Source: Aquificaceae bacterium | GTDB taxonomy: Bacteria; Aquificota; Aquificia; Aquificales; Aquificaceae | Reading direction: 5' to 3' | Length of the DNA: 64,000 nt | Assembly (NCBI GenBank): GCA_027079305.1 | Contig: JALWVU010000055.1 | Location: 372,001 to 436,000, forward strand | Part shown: positions 17,276-26,109 of the stretch, piece by piece | Position numbering within the stretch: the first letter of the stretch is position 1 | How the letters are laid out: every line of letters begins with the position of its first letter | Notes under the pieces: generated by a model | The model's database searches: none | Seen by the model: the letters and a program-made list of their open reading frames with translations, nothing else | Told to the model about the DNA's origin: nothing | Translations under genes and position numbers: made by a program

Positions 17276-17290
17276 TATCTTAAAAGATAA
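17275..17290. promoter_or_regulatory. 16-bp palindrome between two divergent start codons
   Basis: TTATCTTAAAAGATAA has perfect 7-base arms around AA. It fills the whole gap between the minus-strand ATG at 17275 and the plus-strand ATG at 17291. Neither gene has a Shine-Dalgarno sequence. It could be a shared operator or a pair of overlapping -10 elements for two leaderless messages. Confidence 0.45.
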
Positions 17291-17746
17291 ATGAAGTTCC
17301 TCTTGGAGAACAACCTCTCCAAGCTCGCCAAGTGGCTCAGGTTCCTGGGCCACGATGTCAGGGTCTTAGGGGGTGAGGTAAACCTGAGGGAGCTGGTCAG
17401 GAACCAGGAAAGGATCTTCATAACCACCTCAAGAAGGTGGGAAAGAACCTTAAAAAGGATGGGAATTGAGTATCTTGTAGTCCCCAGACACGACTGGGAG
17501 CTCCAGCTCTGTATGGTGATAAAGCACTTCGGGCTCAGCCCCCGTCTCCTCCTGGACAGGTGTGCTTACTGCGGTGCTAAGTTAGTTCCTGTGGAGAAGG
17601 AAAAGGTAAAGGATAGAGTTCCTCCCAGAGCATACGATACCGCCTACGACTTTACCCTCTGCCCCGAGTGCGGCGCCCTCTTCTGGAAGGGAACCCACTA
17701 CGAGGGCATGCTCAGGAAGCTTGAGGAGGTTCTGAAGAAGTGTTAG
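17291..17746 (+). CDS. Mut7-C RNase-domain protein with zinc ribbon
   Basis: 151-residue protein of the Mut7-C (DUF82) family, a PIN-fold RNase domain often followed by a zinc ribbon. The N-terminus MKFLLENNLSKLAKWLRFLG matches the family signature, and the C-terminal half holds CAYC (about 97-100) and CPEC (about 127-130) as a zinc-ribbon pair. Acidic residues in the first half would bind the catalytic metal. Its RNA target is not known. The gene is divergent from the lipid fusion gene by only 15 bases and 10 bases upstream of trpF. Confidence 0.85.
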   Translation: MKFLLENNLSKLAKWLRFLGHDVRVLGGEVNLRELVRNQERIFITTSRRWERTLKRMGIEYLVVPRHDWELQLCMVIKHFGLSPRLLLDRCAYCGAKLVPVEKEKVKDRVPPRAYDTAYDFTLCPECGALFWKGTHYEGMLRKLEEVLKKC

Positions 17747-17756
17747 ATTAACCGCC

Positions 17757-18368
17757 ATGGTCAGGGTAAAGATATGCGGAATCACGAGGATCGAGGACGC
17801 CCTTCACGCAGTAGAGAGCGATGCGGACTACCTTGGTTTTATCCTCTACCCCAAGAGCCCCCGCTTCCTGCCTCCCGAAAGGCGCAGAGAGATCCTCGGG
17901 GGAGTGAAAGGTGCTTTGAAGGTTGCGGTCATGGTAAATCCTTCGGAGGAGGAGGTTCTGAAGGCCTTCGAGGAGGGCTTCGACCTTGTCCAGCTCCACG
18001 GGGAAGAGAGCTTGGGGCTCGCCCGCAAAGTCGGCATGGATCGGGTCATAAAGGCCTTCAGGGTGAGGGAGGAGACTCCGCAGATAGATGAAGGCTGGAA
18101 GGAGGCCCACGCTATCCTTCTGGACACATACTCGAAAGACGCCTACGGAGGAACAGGCAAAAGTTTCAACTGGGATATAGCAAAAAGGATAAAGGAGAAG
18201 GGCTTTAAGATCTTCCTCTCCGGAGGGCTGAACCCTGAGAATGTCAAAAGGGCAGTAGAGGAGGTTGGACCCTTCGCGGTGGACGTCTCCTCTGGGGTGG
18301 AGATAAAGCCCGGGATAAAGGATAAAATTAAGGTCGAGAGGTTCGTAAAGGAGGCGAAAGGTTTATGA
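17757..18368 (+). CDS. trpF: Phosphoribosylanthranilate isomerase
   Basis: (beta-alpha)8-barrel enzyme of tryptophan synthesis that isomerises N-(5-phosphoribosyl)anthranilate. The 203-residue protein carries the catalytic cysteine in KICGITR (residues 5-11), the catalytic Asp in LLDTYS, and the phosphate-binding loops FLSGGLNPENV and VDVSSGVE. It overlaps the start of era by ATGA. Other trp genes are absent nearby apart from trpB2 16 kb away. Confidence 0.95.
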   Translation: MVRVKICGITRIEDALHAVESDADYLGFILYPKSPRFLPPERRREILGGVKGALKVAVMVNPSEEEVLKAFEEGFDLVQLHGEESLGLARKVGMDRVIKAFRVREETPQIDEGWKEAHAILLDTYSKDAYGGTGKSFNWDIAKRIKEKGFKIFLSGGLNPENVKRAVEEVGPFAVDVSSGVEIKPGIKDKIKVERFVKEAKGL

Positions 18369-19279
18369 AGGTAGGATACGTGACCATAGTGGGCAAGCCC
18401 AACGTGGGGAAATCTACCCTTCTGAACAACCTGCTGGGCAGGAAGGTGTCTATAGTTACCCCCAAGCCGGGAACCACGAGGATAAGGGTCCTCGGAGTGA
18501 AGAACATTCCCGAGACCGCCCAGATAGTCTTCCTCGACACTCCGGGCATATACCAGCCCAAGGGCTCGGACGCTCTGGGCAAGGCCATGAACCAGATGGC
18601 GAGGCAGAGCCTTGAGGACGCGGACGTGATCCTCTTCATGATAGACGCTGAGGAAGGCTGGAGAAAGAGGGATGAGGAGGTCTTCCAGAGCTACGTCAAA
18701 CCCTACTCAGAAGAGAAGCCCGTCTTCCTCGTCATAAACAAGATAGACAAAATCGGCCCCGCCAAGAACGTCCTGCCCATGATAGAGGAGATCCACAAAA
18801 AGCGCCCCGAGTTCAAAGAGATAATTCCCGTGAGCGCTTTGAAGGGGGCGAATCTGGACGAGCTTGAGAAGACGATCCTCAAATACCTCCCCGAAGGGGA
18901 GCCTCTCTTCCCCGAGGACATGATAACGGACCTACCTCTGAGACTCCTGGCCGCGGAGATAGTGCGCGAGAAGGTTATGCTCCTTACGAGGGAAGAGGTT
19001 CCCACCGCGGTGGCGGTCGTGATAACGGAGATAAAACCCGGGGACGCGGACCCCAACGTCCTCGTCATAAAGGGAGAGATAATCGTAGAGAGGGAGAACC
19101 TGAAGCCCATAATCATCGGTAAAAAGGGCCAGAGGCTGAAGCAGATAGGGAAGCTCGCAAGGGAGGAACTGGAGCTTATAACCAACAGGAAGGTGTATCT
19201 GGAGCTCTGGGTCAAGGTAAAGCCCGAGTGGAGGAAGAGGCCCGAGCTTGTGAGGATGTTCGGATACATGATGGAGTGA
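18365..19279 (+). CDS. era: GTPase Era
   Basis: Essential GTPase that binds the 3' end of 16S rRNA during 30S subunit assembly. The 304-residue protein has G1 GKPNVGKST (10-18), G3 DTPG, G4 NKID, and a C-terminal KH domain with the GKKGQRLKQIG loop. Its start overlaps trpF by ATGA. It is followed after 67 bases by a DEAD-type RNA helicase, compatible with a ribosome-assembly or RNA-handling neighbourhood. Confidence 0.96.
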   Translation: MKVGYVTIVGKPNVGKSTLLNNLLGRKVSIVTPKPGTTRIRVLGVKNIPETAQIVFLDTPGIYQPKGSDALGKAMNQMARQSLEDADVILFMIDAEEGWRKRDEEVFQSYVKPYSEEKPVFLVINKIDKIGPAKNVLPMIEEIHKKRPEFKEIIPVSALKGANLDELEKTILKYLPEGEPLFPEDMITDLPLRLLAAEIVREKVMLLTREEVPTAVAVVITEIKPGDADPNVLVIKGEIIVERENLKPIIIGKKGQRLKQIGKLAREELELITNRKVYLELWVKVKPEWRKRPELVRMFGYMME

Positions 19280-19346
19280 GATCCCCTTGCAAAACTTCCC
19301 GGAACAGCTAAATTCAAGGAACTATAAAAACAACAGGAGGAAACAC

Positions 19347-20432
19347 ATGGAGTTCACCTTTTCCCAGCTGAGTCAGAGACTGCAGAGTGCTCTCAGAGAG
19401 ATCGGATTCACCGATCCCACACCCATTCAGAAGGAGGCCATTCCCCTTGCCCTCGAAGGAAGGGATCTCCTCATCCAGGCCAGAACCGGGACGGGAAAGA
19501 CGGGAGCCTTCGGGATCCCGATCATCGAGAGGATTAAGAGAGGTGAGAGAGCTTTAATTTTGGCTCCCACGAGGGAGCTCGCCATACAGATAAGGGATCA
19601 CCTGAGGGATCTCGCCAGGTTCTCCAGAGTGAGCGTCTTCTCCTTTTACGGAGGAATGCCTGTGGCGAGGGATGTGAGCCTCCTCTCCAGGAGGATCCCC
19701 GACGTGGTGGTGGGAACCCCCGGAAGGATAAAGGACCTTATAGAGAGGGATGCTCTGAAGCTCGACACCTTTAAATACCTCGTCCTTGACGAGGTGGACA
19801 TAATGCTCGACATGGGCTTCAGGGAGGACATAGAGTGGATAGTCTCTAAAATGCCCACAGAGAGGCAGACCTTCTTCGTCTCCGCGACCGTTCCCGAGGA
19901 GATAAAGGAGATAGCTAAAAAATTCATGAGGCCCGACTTTACGCACGTGAGCGTGGAGTCTGAAGAGCTGAAGCCCAGGATAAGGGAGATGGTCGTTAAG
20001 ACCCGCTCAGAGATCCACAAGACGGAAAAACTCGAAAGAATTCTGAAAGAGAACGAGAACGAAAAGATAATCGTCTTTGTGAAAATGAAGAGAAACGCCA
20101 AGGAACTTGCCTATCAGTTAAAGAAGAAAGGCTACAACGTAGAGGCCCTCCACGGGGACATGACCCAGAGGAGAAGGGAAGCGGTCATGAAGCTCTTCAG
20201 GAACGGAATGGTAAAGGTTCTCATCGCTACCGATGTGGCATCGAGGGGTCTCGACATAGAAGGGGTATCCCTCATAGTCAACTTCCACCTTCCCGAGGAT
20301 CCGAGGGTCTATACACACAGGATAGGTAGAACGGGAAGGCTCGGAAGGGAAGGGACAGCCATAAGCCTCGTCTCTCCTTCAGAGAAGAAGAACCTCTGGA
20401 GGATAGAAAGATTTAAAGAAAAGTCCGCCTGA
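19347..20432 (+). CDS. DEAD-box-family ATP-dependent RNA helicase with DEVD box
   Basis: Minimal two-domain RNA helicase, 361 residues, without the long C-terminal extensions of CsdA or DbpA. Visible motifs are the Q motif region (about 21-30), motif I ARTGTGKT (45-52), Ib TPGR, motif II reading DEVD (148-151) instead of DEAD, SAT, and motif VI HRIGRTGRLG. The ATG at 19347 has AGGAGG upstream; a longer in-frame start at 19287 lacks a site. The DEVD variant keeps the catalytic DE. Likely role is RNA unwinding in ribosome assembly or mRNA turnover. Confidence 0.92.
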   Translation: MEFTFSQLSQRLQSALREIGFTDPTPIQKEAIPLALEGRDLLIQARTGTGKTGAFGIPIIERIKRGERALILAPTRELAIQIRDHLRDLARFSRVSVFSFYGGMPVARDVSLLSRRIPDVVVGTPGRIKDLIERDALKLDTFKYLVLDEVDIMLDMGFREDIEWIVSKMPTERQTFFVSATVPEEIKEIAKKFMRPDFTHVSVESEELKPRIREMVVKTRSEIHKTEKLERILKENENEKIIVFVKMKRNAKELAYQLKKKGYNVEALHGDMTQRRREAVMKLFRNGMVKVLIATDVASRGLDIEGVSLIVNFHLPEDPRVYTHRIGRTGRLGREGTAISLVSPSEKKNLWRIERFKEKSA

Positions 20433-20447
20433 TGTAAACTTTTCTCC

Positions 20448-21101
20448 GTGGGGGAGCTTGAGGTAGAGGTCCTCTCGCCCGAAGAGAACATGAGGAGGGA
20501 CGAGGAGGCCCTCCTCTCCTTCGAAGAGAACCCAGAATCAGAACCCCGAGTGAGACTCTACAGGTGGGATCGGGTATGTCTGAGTCTCGGTCACTTCCAG
20601 AAGGAGAAGCCCTTCTCGAAACTTCCTACGGTGAGAAGGCCCACGGGAGGCGGAGCGCTTCTGCATGGATGGGACATTTCCTTTTCTATCGTAGATCTGA
20701 GGAGTAGATGGGGCGGAACGCCATCAAGGATATACAGGAGAGTTTCGGAAATCTTTATAAGGACCTTCTCAAACCTTGGTGTGGAGGTGCGTTTAGAGCG
20801 CTTCAGGGGAAGATATTTGGATAGGTTCTACTGCTTTTGGGTTCCCACTCTGGGAGAGCTCACTTTCGAAGGGAGGAAGGTGGTATCCATGGCGATGAGG
20901 ACCCTGAGGAAGAGTTTTCTCGTTCACGGAAGTGTTTACACTGAGTTCGATTATGCAAAGGTGCAGGAACTGCTCGGAATTTCTGAGAAAGCTCTGAGGG
21001 AAAGGATAGTATCCTTGAAAGAGCTGGGCCTGGAAGAAAAGGAGCTTATAACCACCTTGGGGAGAGCTCTGAAGACTGCTGGTTCTAAAAACTTGCCGTA
21101 A
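20448..21101 (+). CDS. Lipoate/biotin protein ligase-family protein
   Basis: 217-residue member of the BPL/LplA family, which attach or transfer lipoyl or octanoyl groups to carrier proteins such as GcvH or 2-oxoacid dehydrogenase E2. The signature RRPTGGGALLHGWDIS is present near residues 64-79, with a conserved lysine later (EGRKVVSMAMR). The GTG at 20448 is the likely start because the NMRRDEEALL block, close to the family N-terminus, begins at residue 14; the next ATG would cut this off. Short length fits an octanoyltransferase (LipM-like) or a single-domain ligase. gcvT at 34544 shows a glycine cleavage system that would need lipoylation. Confidence 0.82.
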   Translation: MGELEVEVLSPEENMRRDEEALLSFEENPESEPRVRLYRWDRVCLSLGHFQKEKPFSKLPTVRRPTGGGALLHGWDISFSIVDLRSRWGGTPSRIYRRVSEIFIRTFSNLGVEVRLERFRGRYLDRFYCFWVPTLGELTFEGRKVVSMAMRTLRKSFLVHGSVYTEFDYAKVQELLGISEKALRERIVSLKELGLEEKELITTLGRALKTAGSKNLP

Positions 21102-21131
21102 AATATTTCTCTCTCACCAGAGGAGGTTCGG

Positions 21132-22400
21132 ATGGAAAGCACACAGGTGAGCCTGCTAAAAGAGTTCAATCCTTACATAGACCTGAAAGACGATCAGCTG
21201 TTCCTGGAAGGTGTATCCCTGAAAGATCTGGCGCGGGAGTTCGGAACGCCTCTCTACGTCTACAGCGCTTCCTACATAAGGGACAGGATAAGAGCCTACC
21301 GGGAAGCCTTCCCAGGAGCGCTTATATGTTACGCGGTGAAGGCCAATTTCAATCCCGAGGTTATAAGGGTCGCAGGGGAGGAGGGTGCTGGAGCGGACAT
21401 AGTCTCGGGCGGGGAACTCATCGCTGCCCTCAGGGGAGGTATAGATCCCTCCAAGATAGTCTATGCGGGAGTAGGGAAGACCGTTCCTGAGCTGGAGCTG
21501 GCTGTAGAAAAAGAGATACTCATGTTCAACGTAGAGTCCAGAGACGAGTTGTATGTGCTGAACGATATAGCGGGGAGGCTCGGTAAGAAGGCGAGGATAG
21601 CCATAAGGGTAAATCCGGACGTGGATCCCAAAACACATCCTTACATCTCAACAGGTATGAAGAAAAGCAAGTTCGGTGTGGACTTTGAGACCGCAAGGGA
21701 GGAATACAGACTCGCCAGGGAGCTTAAAAACCTCGAAGTAGTGGGGATACATTGCCATATAGGATCCCAGCTCTTAGATGTATCGCCCTACAGGGAAGCA
21801 GTCCAGAAGGTGGTAGAGCTTTATAAGGATCTAACAAGGGAAGGTTTCGAGATCAGATATCTGGATATAGGTGGAGGACTGGGGATAAAGTATAAGCCCG
21901 AGGACAGGGAACCTACTCCGGAGGACCTCGCAAGGGAGGTGCTTCCTCTGCTTAAAGACGTGGACGCTCAGCTGATTCTCGAACCCGGAAGATCTATAAC
22001 GGGAAACGCGGGCATACTCATAGCCCAGGTCCAGTTCCTAAAGGATAAGGAGGTCAAGCACTTCATAATAGTGGATGCAGGCATGAACGACCTCGTCAGA
22101 CCCGCCATATACGACGCCTACCACCACGTAGTTCCCGTTGAAAGCAAGGGAAGGGAACACATAATAGCGGACATAGTGGGCCCCATCTGTGAGACAGGAG
22201 ACTTCCTCGCCAAGGACAGGAGGATAGAGTGGCTCGAGAGGGGAGACTACATAGCGGTTCTATCCGCGGGAGCTTACGGATTTGCCATGGCCTCCCACTA
22301 CAACGTAAGACCGAGGCCCGCTGAAATCTTGGTGGAGAAAGGCTCCTACAGGCTCATAAGGAGGAGGGAGAGCTACGACTATATACTCAATATCAGCTGA
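21132..22400 (+). CDS. lysA: Diaminopimelate decarboxylase
   Basis: PLP enzyme that makes L-lysine from meso-diaminopimelate, the last step of lysine synthesis. The 422-residue fold type III protein has the PLP lysine K70 in CYAVKANFNPE, the glycine-rich phosphate loop LDIGGGLG, the H-x-G-S segment (GIHCHIGSQ), and the catalytic C-terminal motif GPICETGDFLA. A GAGG-type site precedes the ATG. It stands just before a separately promoted Fur-family gene. Confidence 0.96.
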   Translation: MESTQVSLLKEFNPYIDLKDDQLFLEGVSLKDLAREFGTPLYVYSASYIRDRIRAYREAFPGALICYAVKANFNPEVIRVAGEEGAGADIVSGGELIAALRGGIDPSKIVYAGVGKTVPELELAVEKEILMFNVESRDELYVLNDIAGRLGKKARIAIRVNPDVDPKTHPYISTGMKKSKFGVDFETAREEYRLARELKNLEVVGIHCHIGSQLLDVSPYREAVQKVVELYKDLTREGFEIRYLDIGGGLGIKYKPEDREPTPEDLAREVLPLLKDVDAQLILEPGRSITGNAGILIAQVQFLKDKEVKHFIIVDAGMNDLVRPAIYDAYHHVVPVESKGREHIIADIVGPICETGDFLAKDRRIEWLERGDYIAVLSAGAYGFAMASHYNVRPRPAEILVEKGSYRLIRRRESYDYILNIS

Positions 22401-22405
22401 AAAGC

Positions 22406-22438
22406 ATTATTGAAAAGTAATCTTAACCCGTTTATATT
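22406..22438 (+). promoter_or_regulatory. Promoter with palindromic operator for Fur-family gene 2
   Basis: -35 TTGAAA (22411-22416), 16-base spacer, -10 TATATT (22433-22438). The imperfect palindrome ATTATTGAAAAGTAAT (22406-22421) covers the -35 and shares 12 of 15 bases with the element over the peroxiredoxin -10 (4217-4231). This suggests autoregulation and one regulator for both promoters. Confidence 0.55.
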
Positions 22439-22445
22439 AATAGGC

Positions 22446-22886
22446 ATGGAGCTTAAGGAAGGTATGCTTGAAAACTTCATAGAGAAGTGTAGGCAGGCGG
22501 GATTGAAGATCACTCCCCAGAGGGTTGCGGTCTACGAAATACTCCTCAGCTCACCCAACCACCCAACGGTCGAGGAGATATACGAGGAGGTGAAAAAAAG
22601 GTATCCCTTCGTGTCCCTGGCTACCGTATACAGGACCGTTGAGACCCTCGAGCAGATGGGTCTTGCCAAGAAGGTTTGCTACTGGGGAAGCTCCGCCAGA
22701 TACGATGCAAACATGGACGAGCATCACCACCTCATATGTGTAAGCTGCGGAGCCATAAGGGACATATACATGGACGAGGAGATAGACATTCCTAAGGAAC
22801 TTGAAGGTTTTGAAACCTCGGGATACTCGGTGAACATATACGGCCTGTGCCCAGAGTGCAGGAATAAGGCTCAAGCCTCCTCGTAA
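22446..22886 (+). CDS. Fur-family transcriptional regulator 2 (PerR-like candidate)
   Basis: 146-residue Fur-family protein: winged helix with TPQRVAVYEIL and SLATVYRTVETLEQMGLAKKV, metal site DEHHHL, and zinc-binding pairs CVSC and CPEC. The start is uncertain: the ATG at 22446 lies about 7 bases after the -10, while the ATG at 22464 is preceded closely by AAGGAAGG; a TTG at 22410 falls inside the promoter. The operator at its own promoter matches that of the peroxiredoxin operon, which makes PerR-type function plausible. The 3' end overlaps convergent accA by 16 bases. Confidence 0.9.
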   Translation: MELKEGMLENFIEKCRQAGLKITPQRVAVYEILLSSPNHPTVEEIYEEVKKRYPFVSLATVYRTVETLEQMGLAKKVCYWGSSARYDANMDEHHHLICVSCGAIRDIYMDEEIDIPKELEGFETSGYSVNIYGLCPECRNKAQASS

Positions 22887-23821
22887 ACGCCCATACCTTT
22901 AAACTTCCTAAGCCGTGCCTCGAGAAGGCTATCCAAACTCAGTCTGCAGAGTTTACCTAAACATCTCTTCAGGAAGTAACCTACCACCAAGGCGCTCCTC
23001 CGGTGGTCCCAGTGAGCGGCTCCAAAGGGTTCCGGAATGATGCAGTCCACAACACCGAGTCTCTTCAGATCTCCCGCTGTGAGCCTGAGAGCTTTTGCCG
23101 CTTCCTTCACCTTCTCCTGCTCCTTCCAGAGTATAGCAGCGCATCCCTCCGGAGATATAACCGAGTAGTAGGCGTTCTCCATTATGCAGACCATATCCGC
23201 CACACCCAAAGCCAAAGCACCTCCGCTACCGCCCTCACCTATGACCACAGCCACCGTCGGGACCTTGAGACTTCCCATAGTAAGCATACTCTCCGCTATC
23301 GCCTCTGACTGCCCTCTCTCTTCAGCCCCTATCCCCGGGTAGGCTCCCGGTGTGTCTATGAAGGTTATGACAGGCATTCTGAACCTCTCCGCCAGCTTCA
23401 TTACCCTTATGGCCTTTCTGTATCCCTCCGGATGGGGCATTCCGAAGTTTCTCTCTATCTTCTCCTGAGTTCCTCTACCCTTCTCGTGTCCGATCACACA
23501 GACGGGCTGATTTCTGAAATAACCGAAGCCGGCAATTATAGCCCTGTCGTCGCCGAAGCGTCTGTCCCCATGAAGCTCGACGAAGTCCTTTATTAGATAC
23601 TTTATGTAGTCGGACGTATGGGGTCTTTTTGGATGCCTTGCCAGACGGACCCTATCCCAAGGGGATAGATCCGAGTAAACTTTCTTGGCCCTCTCTCTGA
23701 ACTCCTTCTGAAGGGATCTCAGCTCCTTCTCCACATCCCTGTTTCCGGTCCTGTAGAGGGCATTGAGGTTTTCTATCCTTTCTTTGAGTTCGAGGAGCTT
23801 CTTCTCGTATTCCAAATACAT
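22871..23821 (-). CDS. accA: Acetyl-CoA carboxylase carboxyltransferase subunit alpha
   Basis: Half of the carboxyltransferase that moves CO2 from biotin to acetyl-CoA, giving malonyl-CoA for fatty acid synthesis. The 316-residue protein shows the N-terminal helical region, then a crotonase-fold domain with GDRRFGDDRAI, IGHEKGRGT, FIDTPGAYPG and IGEGGSGGALA. Length and motifs match AccA. accB, accC and accD are not nearby. The ATG at 23821 follows a GGGGAAG site; the gene converges on Fur-family gene 2. Confidence 0.96.
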   Translation of the reverse strand: MYLEYEKKLLELKERIENLNALYRTGNRDVEKELRSLQKEFRERAKKVYSDLSPWDRVRLARHPKRPHTSDYIKYLIKDFVELHGDRRFGDDRAIIAGFGYFRNQPVCVIGHEKGRGTQEKIERNFGMPHPEGYRKAIRVMKLAERFRMPVITFIDTPGAYPGIGAEERGQSEAIAESMLTMGSLKVPTVAVVIGEGGSGGALALGVADMVCIMENAYYSVISPEGCAAILWKEQEKVKEAAKALRLTAGDLKRLGVVDCIIPEPFGAAHWDHRRSALVVGYFLKRCLGKLCRLSLDSLLEARLRKFKGMGVYEEA

Positions 23822-23888
23822 AACATCTTCCCCTTTGGGTCCGTTAATTATACTTCAGAGGAGGAACCGGCCCGTATTGAGTATAGTC

Positions 23889-23917
23889 TTGTCATATTAT
23901 CTAAGCAGGGATATATT
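23889..23917 (+). promoter_or_regulatory. Promoter of TPR gene
   Basis: TTGTCA at 23889-23894, 17-base spacer, TATATT at 23912-23917, followed by a GGAGGAG site and the ATG at 23938. It lies in the 116-base gap divergent to accA. Confidence 0.55.
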
Positions 23918-23937
23918 AATAAGCGGAGGAGCTGAAG

Positions 23938-24417
23938 ATGGAGTATACGGAGAAGGAAGCCCAAAGGCTCTTTGAGGAAGCTTACAACTACCACATGGTG
24001 GGCGAGATAGACAAGGCGATAGAGCTGTACAAGCAGTCTATAGAGATAAAACCAACCGCCAAGGCTTACACCTTTCTCGGGTGGGCTTACAGCATGAAAG
24101 GAGACTATGAGAAGGCAATAGAGTCCTGCAAGAAAGCGATAGAGATAGATCCCGACTTTGGCAATCCGTATAACGATATAGGTGCCTATCTGATAGAGAT
24201 GGGAAGGTATGAGGAGGCGATCCCCTGGTTAAAGCAGGCTATCGTTGCTAAGAACTATGAACCGAGGCACTTTCCCCACATGAACCTGGCGAGGGCATAC
24301 ATGGCTATGGGGAAGCTCTACGATGCTCTGAGGGAGGTAGAGACCGCCCTTGAGATAGAGCCGGACTATAAACCTGCTCACGTTATAAAACACCAGATAC
24401 TCGGTATGCTGAACTGA
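23938..24417 (+). CDS. TPR-repeat protein
   Basis: 159-residue soluble protein made almost wholly of tetratricopeptide repeats. Three clear units start near residues 10, 42 and 76, with the usual W/L-G-Y-A-P pattern (for example EKAIESCKKAIEIDPDF), and a fourth, weaker unit lies near the end. No signal peptide or catalytic domain is seen. TPR arrays bind partner proteins; the neighbour 38 bases downstream is a membrane serine proteinase, so an adaptor role for it is possible but unproven. Confidence 0.85.
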   Translation: MEYTEKEAQRLFEEAYNYHMVGEIDKAIELYKQSIEIKPTAKAYTFLGWAYSMKGDYEKAIESCKKAIEIDPDFGNPYNDIGAYLIEMGRYEEAIPWLKQAIVAKNYEPRHFPHMNLARAYMAMGKLYDALREVETALEIEPDYKPAHVIKHQILGMLN

Positions 24418-24455
24418 AGGGCTGTATTATAATGCCTTCATAAGGAGGTAGGGAT

Positions 24456-25331
24456 ATGCCCGCTTACGATCCGTTTTCTTACATGTTCAACCTTCTCTGG
24501 TTCATGTTCATCTTCTTCCTGATACTCAGCCCCTGGTTTAAGAAGATGTCCCTTCATAGGGCGAGGGAGGCTGCCATAAGGACCATAGAGGAGAAGAGAA
24601 AGAGCAGGGTCATTACCATGATCCACAGACAGGAAGCTATGGGCTTCTTAGGAATCCCCATCTTCAGGTTCATAAACATAGAGGATTCGGAGAGAGTTCT
24701 CAGGGCAATAAGGATGACTCCGGACGATATGCCAATAGACTTTATAATCCACACTCCGGGAGGGCTTGCCCTCGCCGCCACTCAGATAGCAAACGCCCTC
24801 GCAAAGCACAAGGCTCCCGTCAGGGTGATAGTCCCCCACTACGCCATGTCCGGAGGCACGCTCATAGCCCTCGCTGCTGACGAGATAATAATGGATCCGA
24901 ACGCGGTCCTCGGTCCGGTAGATCCCCAGATAGGGCAGATGCCCGCCGCATCTATACTCAAGGTTTTAGAACAGAAAGATCCTAAGGACATAGACGACCA
25001 GACCCTTATACTCGCGGACGTTTCAAAGAAAGCCATAGAGCAGATGAAGAACTACCTTACCAGTCTCCTAACATCAAAAGGAATGGATAAGGAGAAAGCC
25101 CAAAGAATTGCGGAAGAGCTTGCGATAGGTAAGTTCACCCACGATTATCCGCTGACCGTAGACTACCTGAAGGAGCTGGGCCTTCCGGTAAACACGAACG
25201 TTCCTGAAGAGGTATACGCCCTCATGGAGCTTTACGAGCAACCTATGGGAGCACAGCCCCCATCGGTCCAGTACATACCTGTTCCTTACAAGCAGGCGGG
25301 TCAGAACTCGGGCAACACTAAAGCCTCTTAG
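24456..25331 (+). CDS. Membrane-anchored SDH-type (ClpP/SppA-clan) serine proteinase
   Basis: 291-residue member of the 'serine dehydrogenase proteinase' family (PF01972), relatives of ClpP and signal peptide peptidase A. One N-terminal membrane segment lies at about residues 12-27, followed by a crotonase-like protease domain with the likely nucleophile S132 in HYAMSGGTL, and the conserved GPVDPQIGQMPA. A strong AAGGAGGT site precedes the ATG. Probably degrades membrane or signal-peptide remnants at the cytoplasmic membrane. The 3' end overlaps the convergent permease gene by 14 bases. Confidence 0.88.
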   Translation: MPAYDPFSYMFNLLWFMFIFFLILSPWFKKMSLHRAREAAIRTIEEKRKSRVITMIHRQEAMGFLGIPIFRFINIEDSERVLRAIRMTPDDMPIDFIIHTPGGLALAATQIANALAKHKAPVRVIVPHYAMSGGTLIALAADEIIMDPNAVLGPVDPQIGQMPAASILKVLEQKDPKDIDDQTLILADVSKKAIEQMKNYLTSLLTSKGMDKEKAQRIAEELAIGKFTHDYPLTVDYLKELGLPVNTNVPEEVYALMELYEQPMGAQPPSVQYIPVPYKQAGQNSGNTKAS

Positions 25332-26058
25332 CTATTATCCGCAGGGCGGTTCTGTAGCTTGTGTAGAGCATTACAACGCTTCCCAGCAATCCCGCGAAGA
25401 CGAGAGCGTAAAGAATGACTATCTGAAAGAGTATTGCTCTCATTGGGTCAGCTCCAGCCATGAGCATTCCCACCGCCACGCCGGGTATATGAACGAGGCC
25501 CGCAGCCTTCATGAAATTGATCTTGGGAATTAGGGAAGTCCTCAGGCTGTCCGCAAAGGCCTCTCGCATGGCAAATCTGAGACTTGCCCCGAGGGCCACC
25601 TTAGCCTCTATCTCCTCTATCCTATTTCCGACCTCTCCCAGGAGCCTGTCGAAGGCAAGGGTTATGGAATTGAGAGTATTTCCCACTATCAGACCTCCGA
25701 AGGGTATAAGCTGGTGGGCCTGAGGCTTGAGCAACCCTATCAGCATGAGAGGCAGTAGGGTGGCTAAGGTTGACAGAGTTATAGATATGAGGCTCGTGAG
25801 GAGCACCTCCCTGTGTCTTATCCTCTCGTAAGCTATCAGCGAGGATATGAGGGCCATCCCCAGTATGACAGAGAAAAGCTCAATAGGAGAGTCAAGCTTC
25901 AGAAGATACCTCAGTATGTATCCCAGTAGAACAAGCTGGATGGCGGTCCTGATGGATGAGAGTAGAAGATCTCTCTCGTTTTTTAGCCCTTCCTTCCAGG
26001 CGATTAGAACGGATACGACAACGAGCGAATAGGAAAGCAGGAAAGGGACGTAGTCCAT
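25318..26058 (-). CDS. UPF0014/FetB-like ABC transporter permease
   Basis: 246-residue membrane protein of the UPF0014 family with about seven hydrophobic segments. The E. coli member FetB, with ATPase FetA, exports iron and protects against peroxide. The family segment EAKVALGASLRFAMREAF is present near the middle. No ATPase gene is adjacent, so it must pair with one encoded elsewhere or work differently. Iron export would fit the ferritin and Fur genes in the window. Confidence 0.85.
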   Translation of the reverse strand: MDYVPFLLSYSLVVVSVLIAWKEGLKNERDLLLSSIRTAIQLVLLGYILRYLLKLDSPIELFSVILGMALISSLIAYERIRHREVLLTSLISITLSTLATLLPLMLIGLLKPQAHQLIPFGGLIVGNTLNSITLAFDRLLGEVGNRIEEIEAKVALGASLRFAMREAFADSLRTSLIPKINFMKAAGLVHIPGVAVGMLMAGADPMRAILFQIVILYALVFAGLLGSVVMLYTSYRTALRIIAKRL

Positions 26059-26109
26059 AAGGACTTAAGGATAAAGGATTCAAACAGCTTATGTAAAACC
26101 CACAAAAAA

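Noticed and set aside
17276-17353. Upstream in-frame start for the acyl-CoA ligase fusion
   Set aside because: The added 26 residues lie antisense to the well-conserved N-terminus of the Mut7-C gene, and the ATG at 17275 already meets the family's start region.
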